Positions 40,082 to 48,703 of a stretch of DNA of 61,365 bases are shown piece after piece; the first letter of the stretch is position 1; each line of letters starts with the position of its first letter. A program made the position numbers and the translations under genes. The DNA is from Akkermansia sp. (lineage in GTDB: Bacteria; Verrucomicrobiota; Verrucomicrobiia; Verrucomicrobiales; Akkermansiaceae): assembly GCA_017399165.1 (NCBI GenBank), contig JAFQEF010000132.1, forward strand, positions 1-61,365, in the 5' to 3' direction. Under the pieces are notes generated by a model that saw only the letters and a list, made by a program, of their open reading frames with translations, did not search any database and was not told the origin of the DNA.

Positions 40082-41446
40082 ATGTGGACAGGACGTTTTT
40101 CTCAGGCTACGGCAGATTTGGTTCTCAAGTACGGTGAATCCATCTCATACGATTGGAAACTCTATCGGCACGACATTGCCGGCTCCATAGCCCATGCACG
40201 CGCACAGCTGCGTGCAGGCATGCTCACACAGGCTGAGTTTGAGGCCATTGAGTCCGGCCTTAAAAGCATCTTGGCTGATATTGAGGCCGGTAATTTTGAC
40301 TGGACCATCAAGCTGGAAGATGTGCACATGAACATTGAGAGCGAGCTCACCCGCCGCATCGGTGCCCCCGGTGCCAAGTTGCACACCGCCCGCTCCCGCA
40401 ATGACCAAGTGGCTACAGATACCCGCTTGTATTGCCGTGCAGAGATTGATACCACGCTTTCCCTGCTGCAGGAAATGCAGCGAGCCCTTGTTGCCAAGGC
40501 AGAGCAGTATGCAGAGGTGCGCATACCCGGCTACACCCACTTGCAGCGTGCTCAGCCCGTAACTGTGGGCCACCACCTGCTGGCATACGTGGAGATGCTG
40601 GGCAGGGATGTCACCCGCCTGCAAGACTGCCGCCGCCGCCTCAACGTGTCTCCGCTGGGGTCCGGCGCCATTGCCGGCTCCACCATTAATCTGGACCGCG
40701 CAGCCATTGCCGCAGAGCTTGGTTTTGATGCCGTTACAGAGAACTCTATGGATGCCATTGCAGACCGTGACTACATTATGGAGACCCTCTTCTGCCTTTC
40801 CCTCATCGGCACCCACCTCAGCCGCCTGAGCGAAGACCTCGTGCTGTGGAGCAGTGCAGAGTTCGGCTTCTGCACCTTGTCCGATGCCCACACCACCGGC
40901 TCCTCTCTCATGCCGCAGAAGAAAAACCCCGATGTCTCTGAGCTCACCCGTGGCAAGAGCGGCCGCTTATACGGCAACCTTGTGAGCGTGATGGTGGCGG
41001 TGAAAGGCCTGCCCCTTACCTACAACCGAGACTTGCAAGAGGATAAAGAGCCCCTCTTCGACTCATTCGAAACCATCTCCCTGGCTCTGCGTGTCAATGC
41101 TGAGATGGTAGCCGCCATGCGCATTAACGAGGATAAATGCGCCGCCGCCGTAGCAGACCCCCTGCTGCTGGCTACGGATTTGGCAGACTACCTGGTGCGC
41201 CGCGGCGTACCTTTCCGCCATGCACACGAGCTGGTGGGCAAAGCCGTGGCTGTGGCCGTGGGCAGCGGCACCCCGCTTAATCAGCTCACGTTGGAGCAGT
41301 TCCGCGCCATCTCCCCCGAGTACGGTGAGGATGTTCACTCCGTCTTTAATCTGGACCGCGCCTTTGAGCTGCGCACCAACCCCGGTGCCCCCAATCCGGC
41401 CAACACCGCCCGCCGCATCGCCTACTGGAAAAGCCTGTTGGGCTAA
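40082..41446 (+). CDS. argH: Argininosuccinate lyase
   Basis: 454 residues. It splits argininosuccinate into arginine and fumarate, the last step of arginine synthesis. The fumarase-superfamily signature GSSLMPQKKNPD is exact, with SELTRGKSGRLYG after it. Other family blocks are TARSRNDQVATDTRLY and YTHLQRAQPV. The N-terminus MWTGRFSQAT, directly after the promoter, fits the usual start. Downstream, a guanidinium exporter gene follows after 52 bases, so arginine metabolism and guanidinium export may be co-expressed. Confidence 0.97.
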   Translation: MWTGRFSQATADLVLKYGESISYDWKLYRHDIAGSIAHARAQLRAGMLTQAEFEAIESGLKSILADIEAGNFDWTIKLEDVHMNIESELTRRIGAPGAKLHTARSRNDQVATDTRLYCRAEIDTTLSLLQEMQRALVAKAEQYAEVRIPGYTHLQRAQPVTVGHHLLAYVEMLGRDVTRLQDCRRRLNVSPLGSGAIAGSTINLDRAAIAAELGFDAVTENSMDAIADRDYIMETLFCLSLIGTHLSRLSEDLVLWSSAEFGFCTLSDAHTTGSSLMPQKKNPDVSELTRGKSGRLYGNLVSVMVAVKGLPLTYNRDLQEDKEPLFDSFETISLALRVNAEMVAAMRINEDKCAAAVADPLLLATDLADYLVRRGVPFRHAHELVGKAVAVAVGSGTPLNQLTLEQFRAISPEYGEDVHSVFNLDRAFELRTNPGAPNPANTARRIAYWKSLLG

Positions 41447-41498
41447 TCTGCCGGGGGTGTCGCACCGTTGCCTGTAACATTCAACCGCATAGCATCCC

Positions 41499-41819
41499 GT
41501 GTCTTGGGTATACCTGTTCATAGCCGCCGTGTGTGAGGTAGGCTGGCCTGTAGGCATGAAGCTTGCGGGCTTGGGTGGCCCGTTGCGTTGGTTATGGATT
41601 GCCGCTGCTGCCGTGGCCATGACCCTCAGCGGCGTGTTCCTGTATCTGGCGCAAAAGCAAATCCCCATCGGCACCGCCTACGCCATTTGGACCGGTGTGG
41701 GCGCCGCCGCCACCTTCGCTATAGGTGTTATCTTCTTTAAAGACAGTGCCTCCCTCATGCGCATGCTGGGGGTGGCCCTCATCGTCGGTGGTGTCATTGT
41801 CCTCAAAATATCAGACTGA
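41499..41819 (+). CDS. gdx: SMR-family guanidinium exporter (Gdx/SugE type)
   Basis: 106 residues with four transmembrane helices; dual-topology transporter of the small multidrug resistance family. Start is GTG at 41499, giving the family start MSWVYLFIAAVCEV; no ATG fits. The Glu at position 13 in the first helix (CEVGWP) is the proton and substrate site. GTAYAIWTGVGA in the second half is the SugE/Gdx signature that separates guanidinium exporters from drug exporters (EmrE). No guanidine riboswitch is seen in the 52 bases upstream. It sits between argH and the dGTPase gene, with 26 bases to the latter. Confidence 0.9.
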   Translation: MSWVYLFIAAVCEVGWPVGMKLAGLGGPLRWLWIAAAAVAMTLSGVFLYLAQKQIPIGTAYAIWTGVGAAATFAIGVIFFKDSASLMRMLGVALIVGGVIVLKISD

Positions 41820-41845
41820 ACCTGCTCCCGTCCACTTCCTTCATC

Positions 41846-43135
41846 ATGTCTTATTCCATGCACTGGTCAACGCTTCTTTCCACATACCGCCTCGGGGATT
41901 CTGCAGCAGCTGCCAACAGCCGCCGCAGTGTTTATAATCAGGACTACGGGCGCGTTCTATACTCCAGTGCTTTTCGCCGCCTGCAAGACAAAACTCAGGT
42001 GTTCCCGCTGGGGCGTAATGACTACGTGCGCACCCGCCTCACCCATAGCCTGGAGGTTGCCAACGTAGGCCGCGCCCTCGCCATGGAGCTGCAAGACATC
42101 ATTGCCGCGCAGGAACCCGCCGCAGACTTCTCGCCCGAGCTGCAACGTATGCTCAGCTGCCTGGGGGATATCGTCTCCACCGCCTGCCTTGCGCACGATA
42201 TCGGCAACCCGCCCTTCGGCCATTCCGGAGAAACCGCCATTGAAACCGCCGTGCGCAAGCTCACCCCGCACCAAGATTACACATTTGAGGGCAACGCCCA
42301 AGGGTTCCGGCTCCTTACCCGCATTTGCGACCCCATCAAAGACGCCGGCCTCAACCTCACCTGTGCCACCCTCGGGGCCTTCACCAAATACCCCTGTACC
42401 CCCGCCTCCAAAGACAAAGCCGTGTACAAAAAATACGGCCTCAACCCCTCAGAGCTCCCCGCCTTCCGTACCGTGGCTCAACAATGCGGGCTTGTACCCC
42501 TCGGCGCAGATATTTGGGCGCGCCATCCCTTAGCTTATCTCATGGAGGCGGCGGATGATATCAGCTACCTCGTGGCAGATATTGAGGATGCCTACGTGTC
42601 CGGTATCATCAGCTACGATGCCGCCATGGATAACCTGCTCCTGCTCAGTGGTGCAGGGGACTCTACCCGCAATAAAGCCGCCCAAGAGCATGCCCGCAGC
42701 GGCCCCCGCGCCGCCTTGCGGTACGCCCGTGCCGTCACCATTGGGGCTTGCATTCAAGCCATGGCAGATACCCTCAAAGAGCACTACCCCGCCATTATGG
42801 ACGGCTCACACCGTGGCAGCCTCATGAAAAGCTCCCGCCTGGCCCCCGCCCACGCCCAAGTCTCTGACTTCTCCGTTAAAGAGATCTACAGCCACGAGAG
42901 CGTCATCAAGGTAGAAGTCACCGGCTTCAACGTCATGATGAAACTCATGGAGCTCTACCTCGAGTGGGTGGACTCCCCCTCCTCTCCCCTCGGCCGCCAC
43001 CTCGCCTCCATCCTCCATGCTCACCCCGCCCTCTCTGCCGACCCCGCCTACCGCTTCTCCCACATCATTGACTACGTCTCCGGCATGACAGATTCCTACG
43101 CCCTCAAAACATACTCCGAGCTTTTCGGCGTGTAA
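41846..43135 (+). CDS. dgt: Deoxyguanosinetriphosphate triphosphohydrolase
   Basis: 429 residues. HD-domain enzyme that cleaves dNTPs to nucleoside and triphosphate. Family motifs: YSSAFRRLQDKTQV near the N-terminus, RTRLTHSLEVANVGR (first metal His), CLAHDIGNPPFGHSGE (the HD pair and following helix), EADDISYLVADIEDA (second Asp). The C-terminal domain is shorter than in E. coli Dgt (505) but similar to other bacterial dGTPases. It limits the dNTP pool; some relatives restrict phages. It lies 26 bases after gdx and is probably in the same transcript. Confidence 0.94.
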   Translation: MSYSMHWSTLLSTYRLGDSAAAANSRRSVYNQDYGRVLYSSAFRRLQDKTQVFPLGRNDYVRTRLTHSLEVANVGRALAMELQDIIAAQEPAADFSPELQRMLSCLGDIVSTACLAHDIGNPPFGHSGETAIETAVRKLTPHQDYTFEGNAQGFRLLTRICDPIKDAGLNLTCATLGAFTKYPCTPASKDKAVYKKYGLNPSELPAFRTVAQQCGLVPLGADIWARHPLAYLMEAADDISYLVADIEDAYVSGIISYDAAMDNLLLLSGAGDSTRNKAAQEHARSGPRAALRYARAVTIGACIQAMADTLKEHYPAIMDGSHRGSLMKSSRLAPAHAQVSDFSVKEIYSHESVIKVEVTGFNVMMKLMELYLEWVDSPSSPLGRHLASILHAHPALSADPAYRFSHIIDYVSGMTDSYALKTYSELFGV

Positions 43136-43240
43136 AACCTGAGCCTCTTTTTGCTCCCCTCTCGTACTGAGGCTTGATTATCGGTATTACATCCAATTTA
43201 TCTCGCCTCATAATCCTTGGCGTGCTACCATGCATGCCCT

Positions 43241-43432
43241 ATGGACATACATGACGCCAAACTCGCCATCGATGCAGATTTCTGCCTTTCCCCACAAGAA
43301 AAATACGAGGAAAAAATCGAGCTTTCTGCCCTCATTCAAGACCCCATCGCCCGCGCCCAAGCTCTCGCTGCCGACGCCCGCGACCTTGAGCTAGCCTTAG
43401 CCAATCTTCGCAATAAAAACACTCAAGGTTAA
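43241..43432 (+). CDS. Small protein of unknown function
   Basis: 63 residues from the ATG at 43241 (MDIHDAKL); an in-frame ATG eight codons earlier is possible. It is charged and mostly helical: KLAIDADFCLSPQEKYEEKIELS, then ALIQDPIARAQALAADARDLELALANL, ending in Lys/Asn. It lies 105 bases after dgt. No family is recognised. Its low overlap with other genes and its codon use, similar to dgt, support it as real, but it is short, so confidence is modest. Confidence 0.5.
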   Translation: MDIHDAKLAIDADFCLSPQEKYEEKIELSALIQDPIARAQALAADARDLELALANLRNKNTQG

Positions 43433-43488
43433 TACTCTGTACTCATTTTTTAACCAAAGATGCCTGTTTAATCAGTACGTAGTAAGTA

Positions 43489-43866
43489 TTACTTCTTGCG
43501 TAAATGCGCATAGCGGCTTTTTATATATGGCGGTACCTTGCGAGATGTAAAGATACCTTCTTGAATCCGTTGTAGTGCTTCGTCGTTTATATCTACATTC
43601 GGTTGAAGGTTCCCTTCCTCTATTAATTGCAATAGCGTTACCAGCGGTATTTCTTTGATAAACTCGTATTTGATTACAGAGTCATGTGTGATACATGGAT
43701 GATCCCCCGGCACCAATAAACAGGTCGTATCGCTACCGGGACGCTTAGATGACCAATTCGTCAATAATCGGTCTTCCTCTAATATGCCCACTACCACCCA
43801 CATGTGCCCCATGTTTCCAGGGTTGCGGAAAACACTTCCGGGCCAATACTGTTGTCCACCTGCCAT
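43489..43866 (-). CDS. Putative toxin paired with a Panacea antitoxin
   Basis: 125 residues from the ATG at 43866, four bases after the antitoxin stop; a TTG 18 bases earlier would overlap the antitoxin. The fold is not recognised with certainty. The sequence has a beta-rich first half (HMWVVVGILEE, TTCLLVPGDHPCITHDSVIKYEF) and a helical second half (LVTLLQLIEEG). The DTTCLLVPGDHP block recalls PemK-like barrels, which is a weak similarity only. It is translated right after the Panacea-type protein, in the order antitoxin-toxin. A+T-rich codon use matches the neighbouring restriction operon. Confidence 0.68.
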   Translation of the reverse strand: MAGGQQYWPGSVFRNPGNMGHMWVVVGILEEDRLLTNWSSKRPGSDTTCLLVPGDHPCITHDSVIKYEFIKEIPLVTLLQLIEEGNLQPNVDINDEALQRIQEGIFTSRKVPPYIKSRYAHLRKK

Positions 43867-43870
43867 TAGA

Positions 43871-44392
43871 TTAGCGTTTTGCAAACATGCTCAGTTCTTG
43901 AGCAAGGGCTTCTACTTCATCGGCCTTGTCTCCGGCTATATCTCGCAGGCTTATGTATTCCGTCTTTTTTCGACTTGGGGCTGCCCATTCCGGGCAGTTT
44001 TCTTTTTGATGGGTATACTCTGAAAGCTCAAATGGAGTCATCTTTCCGAACTTTTGATACACTGTCTGTATCTTCTCTTCTACCCATTCAGATATTAAGT
44101 CAAAGGCAAAATCTTTCCCGTGGAGTTGTAATTCATATCCATCTTTAGATCTTGTGATTCCTGCCCAAGTGTTGTAGTTTGCGGCATCCAATTCTTCCGA
44201 AACAACCGGCCCATACGCAAATGACATATAGTGCCCGCCCACAATTGCGCAGCCGTCTTCACAAATGGCTTCTCTATCCAGCAAATACATCAGCTTCATC
44301 AACTTCATCTTGTTGATGATTCCACCCTCCAGCTGTATAAACCTTGCGGCCACTGCTCGGGCTAACTCGTGATTGTAAGGGAAGTAGATCAT
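43871..44392 (-). CDS. Panacea-domain (SocA-type, DUF4065) antitoxin
   Basis: 173 residues. The Panacea domain is visible as LEGGIINKMKLMKLMYLLDREAI (conserved K..KL.YL.DR), GHYMSFAYGPVVSEE (conserved GPV) and the FGKMTPFELSEYTH segment. The rest is mostly helical. Panacea proteins neutralise many unrelated toxins by direct contact (PanAT systems). The downstream 125-residue protein is the expected toxin. A consensus promoter stands 21 bases before the ATG. It ends four bases before the toxin start. Confidence 0.85.
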   Translation of the reverse strand: MIYFPYNHELARAVAARFIQLEGGIINKMKLMKLMYLLDREAICEDGCAIVGGHYMSFAYGPVVSEELDAANYNTWAGITRSKDGYELQLHGKDFAFDLISEWVEEKIQTVYQKFGKMTPFELSEYTHQKENCPEWAAPSRKKTEYISLRDIAGDKADEVEALAQELSMFAKR

Positions 44393-44413
44393 GCTTTTGT
44401 TGGCTGTGCTTCT

Positions 44414-44442
44414 AATGTATCATGCTTATGTTATATTGTCAA
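44414..44442 (-). promoter_or_regulatory. Promoter of the Panacea toxin-antitoxin pair
   Basis: -35 TTGACA (44437-44442), 17-base spacer, -10 TACATT (44414-44419) on the minus strand. Confidence 0.65.
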
Positions 44443-44566
44443 GAGGGGGAATAATAATTATCATTTTAGATTAAATGAACTTGTTTCAGGGCATTTCCCC
44501 TGCTTTCATGCTTGCTTTATGGTCATGCTAGTATAGCGTTCGGTAATTAGACTGACCTAAAAATTT

Positions 44567-44591
44567 GAAAAAAAGCCCCGCTTTGCGGGGC
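44567..44591 (-). terminator. Terminator of the restriction operon, made of repeat module
   Basis: Stem GCCCCGC / GCGGGGC with a 3-base loop (44575-44591), followed on the minus strand by seven T residues (44568-44574). It lies about 110 bases after the stop of the 1332-residue gene. Confidence 0.75.
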
Positions 44592-44660
44592 GTCATTTTA
44601 TTTAGAGTCAACTAAGAATTAGAAATGTCGCCCACGCTCGTGGACTCTGAAATTTGGCTC
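44575..44660 (-). repeat. Rearranged copy of the dispersed repeat
   Basis: Read on the minus strand, the stretch from about 44573 to 44602 matches 31431-31461 (TAAATAAAATGACGCCCCGC type) with one or two differences in the hairpin loop. The stretch 44627-44660 (GAAATGTCGCCC...CTCTGAAATT) matches the reverse complement of 31140-31175. The central 200 bases of the element are absent and replaced by an unrelated 25-base linker. Confidence 0.75.
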
Positions 44661-44703
44661 GCTTACGGTCACGAAACTGTTTGGTTATTTGTCGAACGTT
44701 ATA

Positions 44704-47700
44704 CTAGTTGCTTTTATAATACTGTATACATGCTAAATCTTCTTTGTTAAATTTATAATGATTAATTATAATATCGTTATTCCAATAGTGTGTAAAATTT
44801 AATAAGGGAATAAGTCCAAATACTTCTTGATTAACTTGCATTGTACCTTTTGCAAAATAAAGAAGTATTTTAAAGAAATCTGTTTTCATGTACGAAAGGC
44901 AATTATCACGTTCTTCTTTTGTATCAAAAGGCCCTATTTCTAGGAATGTTTCTGTACAAATAGTTCCTGGGTCTGCTATGATGATTTCTGGGTAATTGTA
45001 TGCACCAGTCGAGTATGATGTCGTGAAAAATAATTTATATTTGTCTATAGAGTCTATGTTCTTTTTTATGTATTTACGACTGATGTAGCAAGAGCAACGG
45101 GAGGCTCCCCCTTTTACTCCTTTTACGCCCCATATTTTTACAGAACCCTCATAGGGTTCATCAGATATACCTGCATCTTTGTACTTATCTGGATTATTAA
45201 ACAAATCCTTGCGTATGCCGTATGGTTTTGTTAGAGAGACGATTGAACTGAATCTTGGACCATTAGAGGCTTTGCTAATTATTCCAATACGACGAGCATC
45301 TCGTATGACTATATTTTTATCACCGTCTTTCAGAGACCGTTTGGATACAAAGCTGCTTCCGTTTGCCTCCTTATACGTATATAATGTTTTTCCTTGATGG
45401 CTTGAAGAGTCCAAAATATAGCAGAGTCCACCATCGATGTGTTGTCCGGGGAAACATTCACCTGCATCTTCAAAATCATATATCTTAGCAAGATTTTGAT
45501 TATTCATCATTGTTTCTCTGAAAGCCAAAAGTTTTCGCTTTCCTCCAACCATCCAACGTGATGGCATAATAAGGGAAATATGGTCAGGAGCCATGGCTTT
45601 GGATATATTGAAAAAATCATCGTAAATAGGATTTGCTGCGTCAGATGATGCACCACTGCCATCGTTTACCTGATACGGGGGATTTCCGATTATAGCATTG
45701 AATTTCATGTTAGAGAGATTAAGTTTGCAGCCGTAAGTGGAAGCATTACGGGCACGTTTAATAAATTGAGCGGATTTGTTTTTGATTTGCATCAGCAAAT
45801 CATCATAACTGCGGACGTTAACATGCCCGTTGGTAAAGCCTACGAGAGTACGTTTGACGATGGCCTTACTCATTTTTGTACGACAGATAATGAAGATGTT
45901 TTCGTGAAGCGTTTTGGTCCAAATACGTGTTTCTAAATCCTTATCTTTATAAAGATGCTGGGAAATACGAGTTCGGTAAATACTATACGCTGCGTAAAGC
46001 GCATAGAGCCCGGTTTTAGCATTAATTTCGAGAATCCTAGCGTTAGGATTAGCTAATGTGTCTAACGTAACTTGTCCCTGATCTACAAAATGAGAGGTTT
46101 CTTCGGTGTCTTTTTTATCAGTAGTCAAGAAATTATAGCCTCCGAGACAATCGCCGAGCTGCATATTGACAACCCTCCAAGGGGTGAGGACCGTTTCTTT
46201 ATCCGGATTACGGAAATGGGAGAAAATCATCGCGATACGAGCGATTCGTTCCTCTACGGACAATTTATCTGCAGCTCGAGTAATTTGTCTGATTCTAACT
46301 CCGGCGGCTTCAAAGATTTCGGGGTCATAATATTTGATAAAGCTGCGATAAAGGGATTTTGTAACCCCGTTTGGCATGAATTCAGCCCATGAAATATCGT
46401 CCACCTTTTCGGTAAGATTTTGAAGAGTAATGTTTTCTTCTTCCTTCAATTCAGCGCCGTAGATGAGCAGGGGGATTCTGATGGAAACACCACGTAGAAC
46501 AGAGATGAGTTTTTCTCTATTTTTACGTATTTCCTTCAACATTTCTAAGCGTTTTTTCTGTTCCGGAGTAAGTTCTTTTTTACGACGATTATCTTTTTCG
46601 TCTTGTTTAACCTTCTTGTATTCTTCTTCTGTAAAGCCTTGCTTGTTGATATTGATTTTTTCTATACGAGGATGGGGTTTTGTTGAGCCTACAATTTTTC
46701 GCAAGTCTTCAAATTTCTTTAACTCTTCAGATGAAAGTTGGAGTAATTTTTCATTATAAAGCTTATTGTCGTCGAATCCGGAGCGAACCACCCTTTCAAC
46801 ATAAGCTTTTTTCAGTTGTTTGAGCATGTTACCCACATCGTAAGGCTTCATGCTGGATCCTTGTAATGAAATGACCGGGCAGAAATTGAGGAATTCCTGC
46901 ATAATTTCTCTATCATTATCAGTTGTAGCACCGGCTCCGGAAGATATCTTTGCTGCTTCAGCTACCATCTGAATCGTTCTGTCCGGTGCAAAATCGAAAA
47001 CAAAACATTCAGTTTTTTGTTTGCCTCCTATGCTTCCCGGAGTTTGTACTCTGAAGATTGTTTGCAAATAACTACTGGCAGAAGTATTCGCAGAACCGGC
47101 AAGCATAAATACAGCGGTCCATTCTTTGACCGATACACCAGTAGTTAAGCGACCACAGGAAAGCGTGATGGTATATGTTTCTTCCGGGTGTTTGCCGATA
47201 GCTTTTCTCACTTCATCCAGAGCATTGTCGCATTCGTTATCATCGTCTCCAATACCGGCAACATTGACGATTTTAAATGCGCCAGAGCCGAATACAGGGT
47301 GCTCATTCAGCATAGCACTGAGTGCTTTTGCTTCTTTAACTCCGGGTAGCATCCAAAGTGTGTGTCTGAAATTTTCTCGGTATTCTTTGGTAGAAAAAGG
47401 ATAATTAGTTTCTGCTTTAGGTGCGGACAATAAATCTAAAAAAGTTTTGATTGCCGTAGCATGAACAAAATCACCGACCTTAACAGAAGGTGGTAAAGGC
47501 GCTTTTTCTTCGTCTGAGACGGTGTAAGTTCTGAAAAACTCTCGGAAATTGAATGCACTATCATCAATATCCGCGAACCCGGAGATTATACGCTCCAGAT
47601 CGTATGTAAAGATATTAAGCGTAGGAAGTGATTCATATGGATTAGGGTCGCCGGGATGGTCAATGTACCATTGTTTTTTTGCGCGCTGCTCCATAACGTA

Positions 47701-48702
47701 GTCCCATGTGAATATTTCATCATCATTGTGTTCGTCAATAAGGTTAAATGCAGTGCCCGAAAGTCTGAGGAACCGTGTGTTTGGAGCTTTTACTGATTCA
47801 ATGACGGCATCCCCTAAGTCTGTTTTTGTCCCTTCGTGAGCCTCATCAATAATGACAAAATCCCATTCTGTGCTGAATACTAAATCATTTTTTTTGTATC
47901 GACCTCCAACGAAAGCGGAGCCTCTTAAATCTTGTATAGAAGCAAAGTATATAAAGTGACTACATGATTGTACAAGAGTTTCTAAAGGCAGCCCCTTATC
48001 TTTACGTTTTGAGCCGAAGTGATAATTTGTATTATCATAGAAGATTTTATGATAATCGTCAAACCACGCATCATCTACAACAGGTCGATGCGTGAAGATG
48101 AGGGTTTTCTTGTATCCAAGTCTTTTAATGACTTGCAAAGCTGCCAGCGTTTTGCCGAAACGCATTTTTGCGTTCCATAACATTTTTTTGTGTTTTTTAA
48201 ATCTGGCAACCGTTTTTTCAATTGCTTCGTTTTGTTCCGGTCTGAAAATGATGGGGTTTCTGTCTTCTGTAATTTCTCCCGGTAACAATGTCGGACGTCC
48301 TTGTTTTACAGCTTCAATGGCTTTTTTAGCTGTTTCTAAATCTGTTTCGAACCATTCATTTGCTTTTTTAGTGTCGTTAAAAAATCGTTGTTTGATACCT
48401 GATGATTTTAAAACTTTATGAACATCTTTATCATGGAAAGGGTTAAGGTAACCGTTTGGCATAGGGCAAACGGCCAATTCTGTATGCAAAAGTTCGTATT
48501 TGATGGCAGCCGTAGAAGTGTATTCGTCGATTCTTTTTTTTGCTGCTTTATTAAGGGAGGTACTATTGGGAAACAAGCATTCTAATGGTTCGTTAGAATG
48601 CAAAGTCGCTTCTCCTATTTTCAGAATATTCAGATGTGCTTCATCGTTGATTCTGAAAATATAAATAAGTTTATAATTGCAGGTTTGTATAAAATTAGCC
48701 AT
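44704..48702 (-). CDS. Fused restriction-modification protein: GIY-YIG-like, SF2 helicase, N6-adenine methyltransferase
   Basis: 1332 residues. Residues about 10-125 (LIYIFRIND..., LKIGEA, RIDEYTSTAAIKYELLH, NEWFETDL) resemble a T5orf172/GIY-YIG domain, the possible nuclease. An SF2 helicase follows: Walker A KMRFGKT (179-185), DEAH box IIDEAHE (284-290), and LQTIFRVQTPG as motif VI. The methyltransferase has SAM motif I ARILEINAKTGLY and catalytic NPPY at about 1006-1009 (GNPPYQ), the Eco57I/gamma-type order; the C-terminal about 250 residues would be the target-recognition domain. Together these suggest a single-chain restriction-modification enzyme of the type ISP/IIG kind. Codon use is A+T-rich, unlike flanking genes. 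It starts one base after its partner gene. Confidence 0.85.
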   Translation of the reverse strand: MANFIQTCNYKLIYIFRINDEAHLNILKIGEATLHSNEPLECLFPNSTSLNKAAKKRIDEYTSTAAIKYELLHTELAVCPMPNGYLNPFHDKDVHKVLKSSGIKQRFFNDTKKANEWFETDLETAKKAIEAVKQGRPTLLPGEITEDRNPIIFRPEQNEAIEKTVARFKKHKKMLWNAKMRFGKTLAALQVIKRLGYKKTLIFTHRPVVDDAWFDDYHKIFYDNTNYHFGSKRKDKGLPLETLVQSCSHFIYFASIQDLRGSAFVGGRYKKNDLVFSTEWDFVIIDEAHEGTKTDLGDAVIESVKAPNTRFLRLSGTAFNLIDEHNDDEIFTWDYVMEQRAKKQWYIDHPGDPNPYESLPTLNIFTYDLERIISGFADIDDSAFNFREFFRTYTVSDEEKAPLPPSVKVGDFVHATAIKTFLDLLSAPKAETNYPFSTKEYRENFRHTLWMLPGVKEAKALSAMLNEHPVFGSGAFKIVNVAGIGDDDNECDNALDEVRKAIGKHPEETYTITLSCGRLTTGVSVKEWTAVFMLAGSANTSASSYLQTIFRVQTPGSIGGKQKTECFVFDFAPDRTIQMVAEAAKISSGAGATTDNDREIMQEFLNFCPVISLQGSSMKPYDVGNMLKQLKKAYVERVVRSGFDDNKLYNEKLLQLSSEELKKFEDLRKIVGSTKPHPRIEKININKQGFTEEEYKKVKQDEKDNRRKKELTPEQKKRLEMLKEIRKNREKLISVLRGVSIRIPLLIYGAELKEEENITLQNLTEKVDDISWAEFMPNGVTKSLYRSFIKYYDPEIFEAAGVRIRQITRAADKLSVEERIARIAMIFSHFRNPDKETVLTPWRVVNMQLGDCLGGYNFLTTDKKDTEETSHFVDQGQVTLDTLANPNARILEINAKTGLYALYAAYSIYRTRISQHLYKDKDLETRIWTKTLHENIFIICRTKMSKAIVKRTLVGFTNGHVNVRSYDDLLMQIKNKSAQFIKRARNASTYGCKLNLSNMKFNAIIGNPPYQVNDGSGASSDAANPIYDDFFNISKAMAPDHISLIMPSRWMVGGKRKLLAFRETMMNNQNLAKIYDFEDAGECFPGQHIDGGLCYILDSSSHQGKTLYTYKEANGSSFVSKRSLKDGDKNIVIRDARRIGIISKASNGPRFSSIVSLTKPYGIRKDLFNNPDKYKDAGISDEPYEGSVKIWGVKGVKGGASRCSCYISRKYIKKNIDSIDKYKLFFTTSYSTGAYNYPEIIIADPGTICTETFLEIGPFDTKEERDNCLSYMKTDFFKILLYFAKGTMQVNQEVFGLIPLLNFTHYWNNDIIINHYKFNKEDLACIQYYKSN

Positions 48703-48703
48703 T

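Larger units (their letters stand above)
44443..44703. other. A+T-rich intergenic region with repeat module
   Basis: No gene is seen. It holds the terminator-like hairpin at 44575-44591 and repeat module B at about 44627-44660; both belong to the dispersed element at 31069-31534 in inverted order. The part 44443-44566 shows no strong feature. Confidence 0.6.

Noticed and set aside
41447..41498. Guanidine riboswitch before gdx
   Set aside because: Only 52 bases separate argH and gdx, with no ACGR-type conserved loops.
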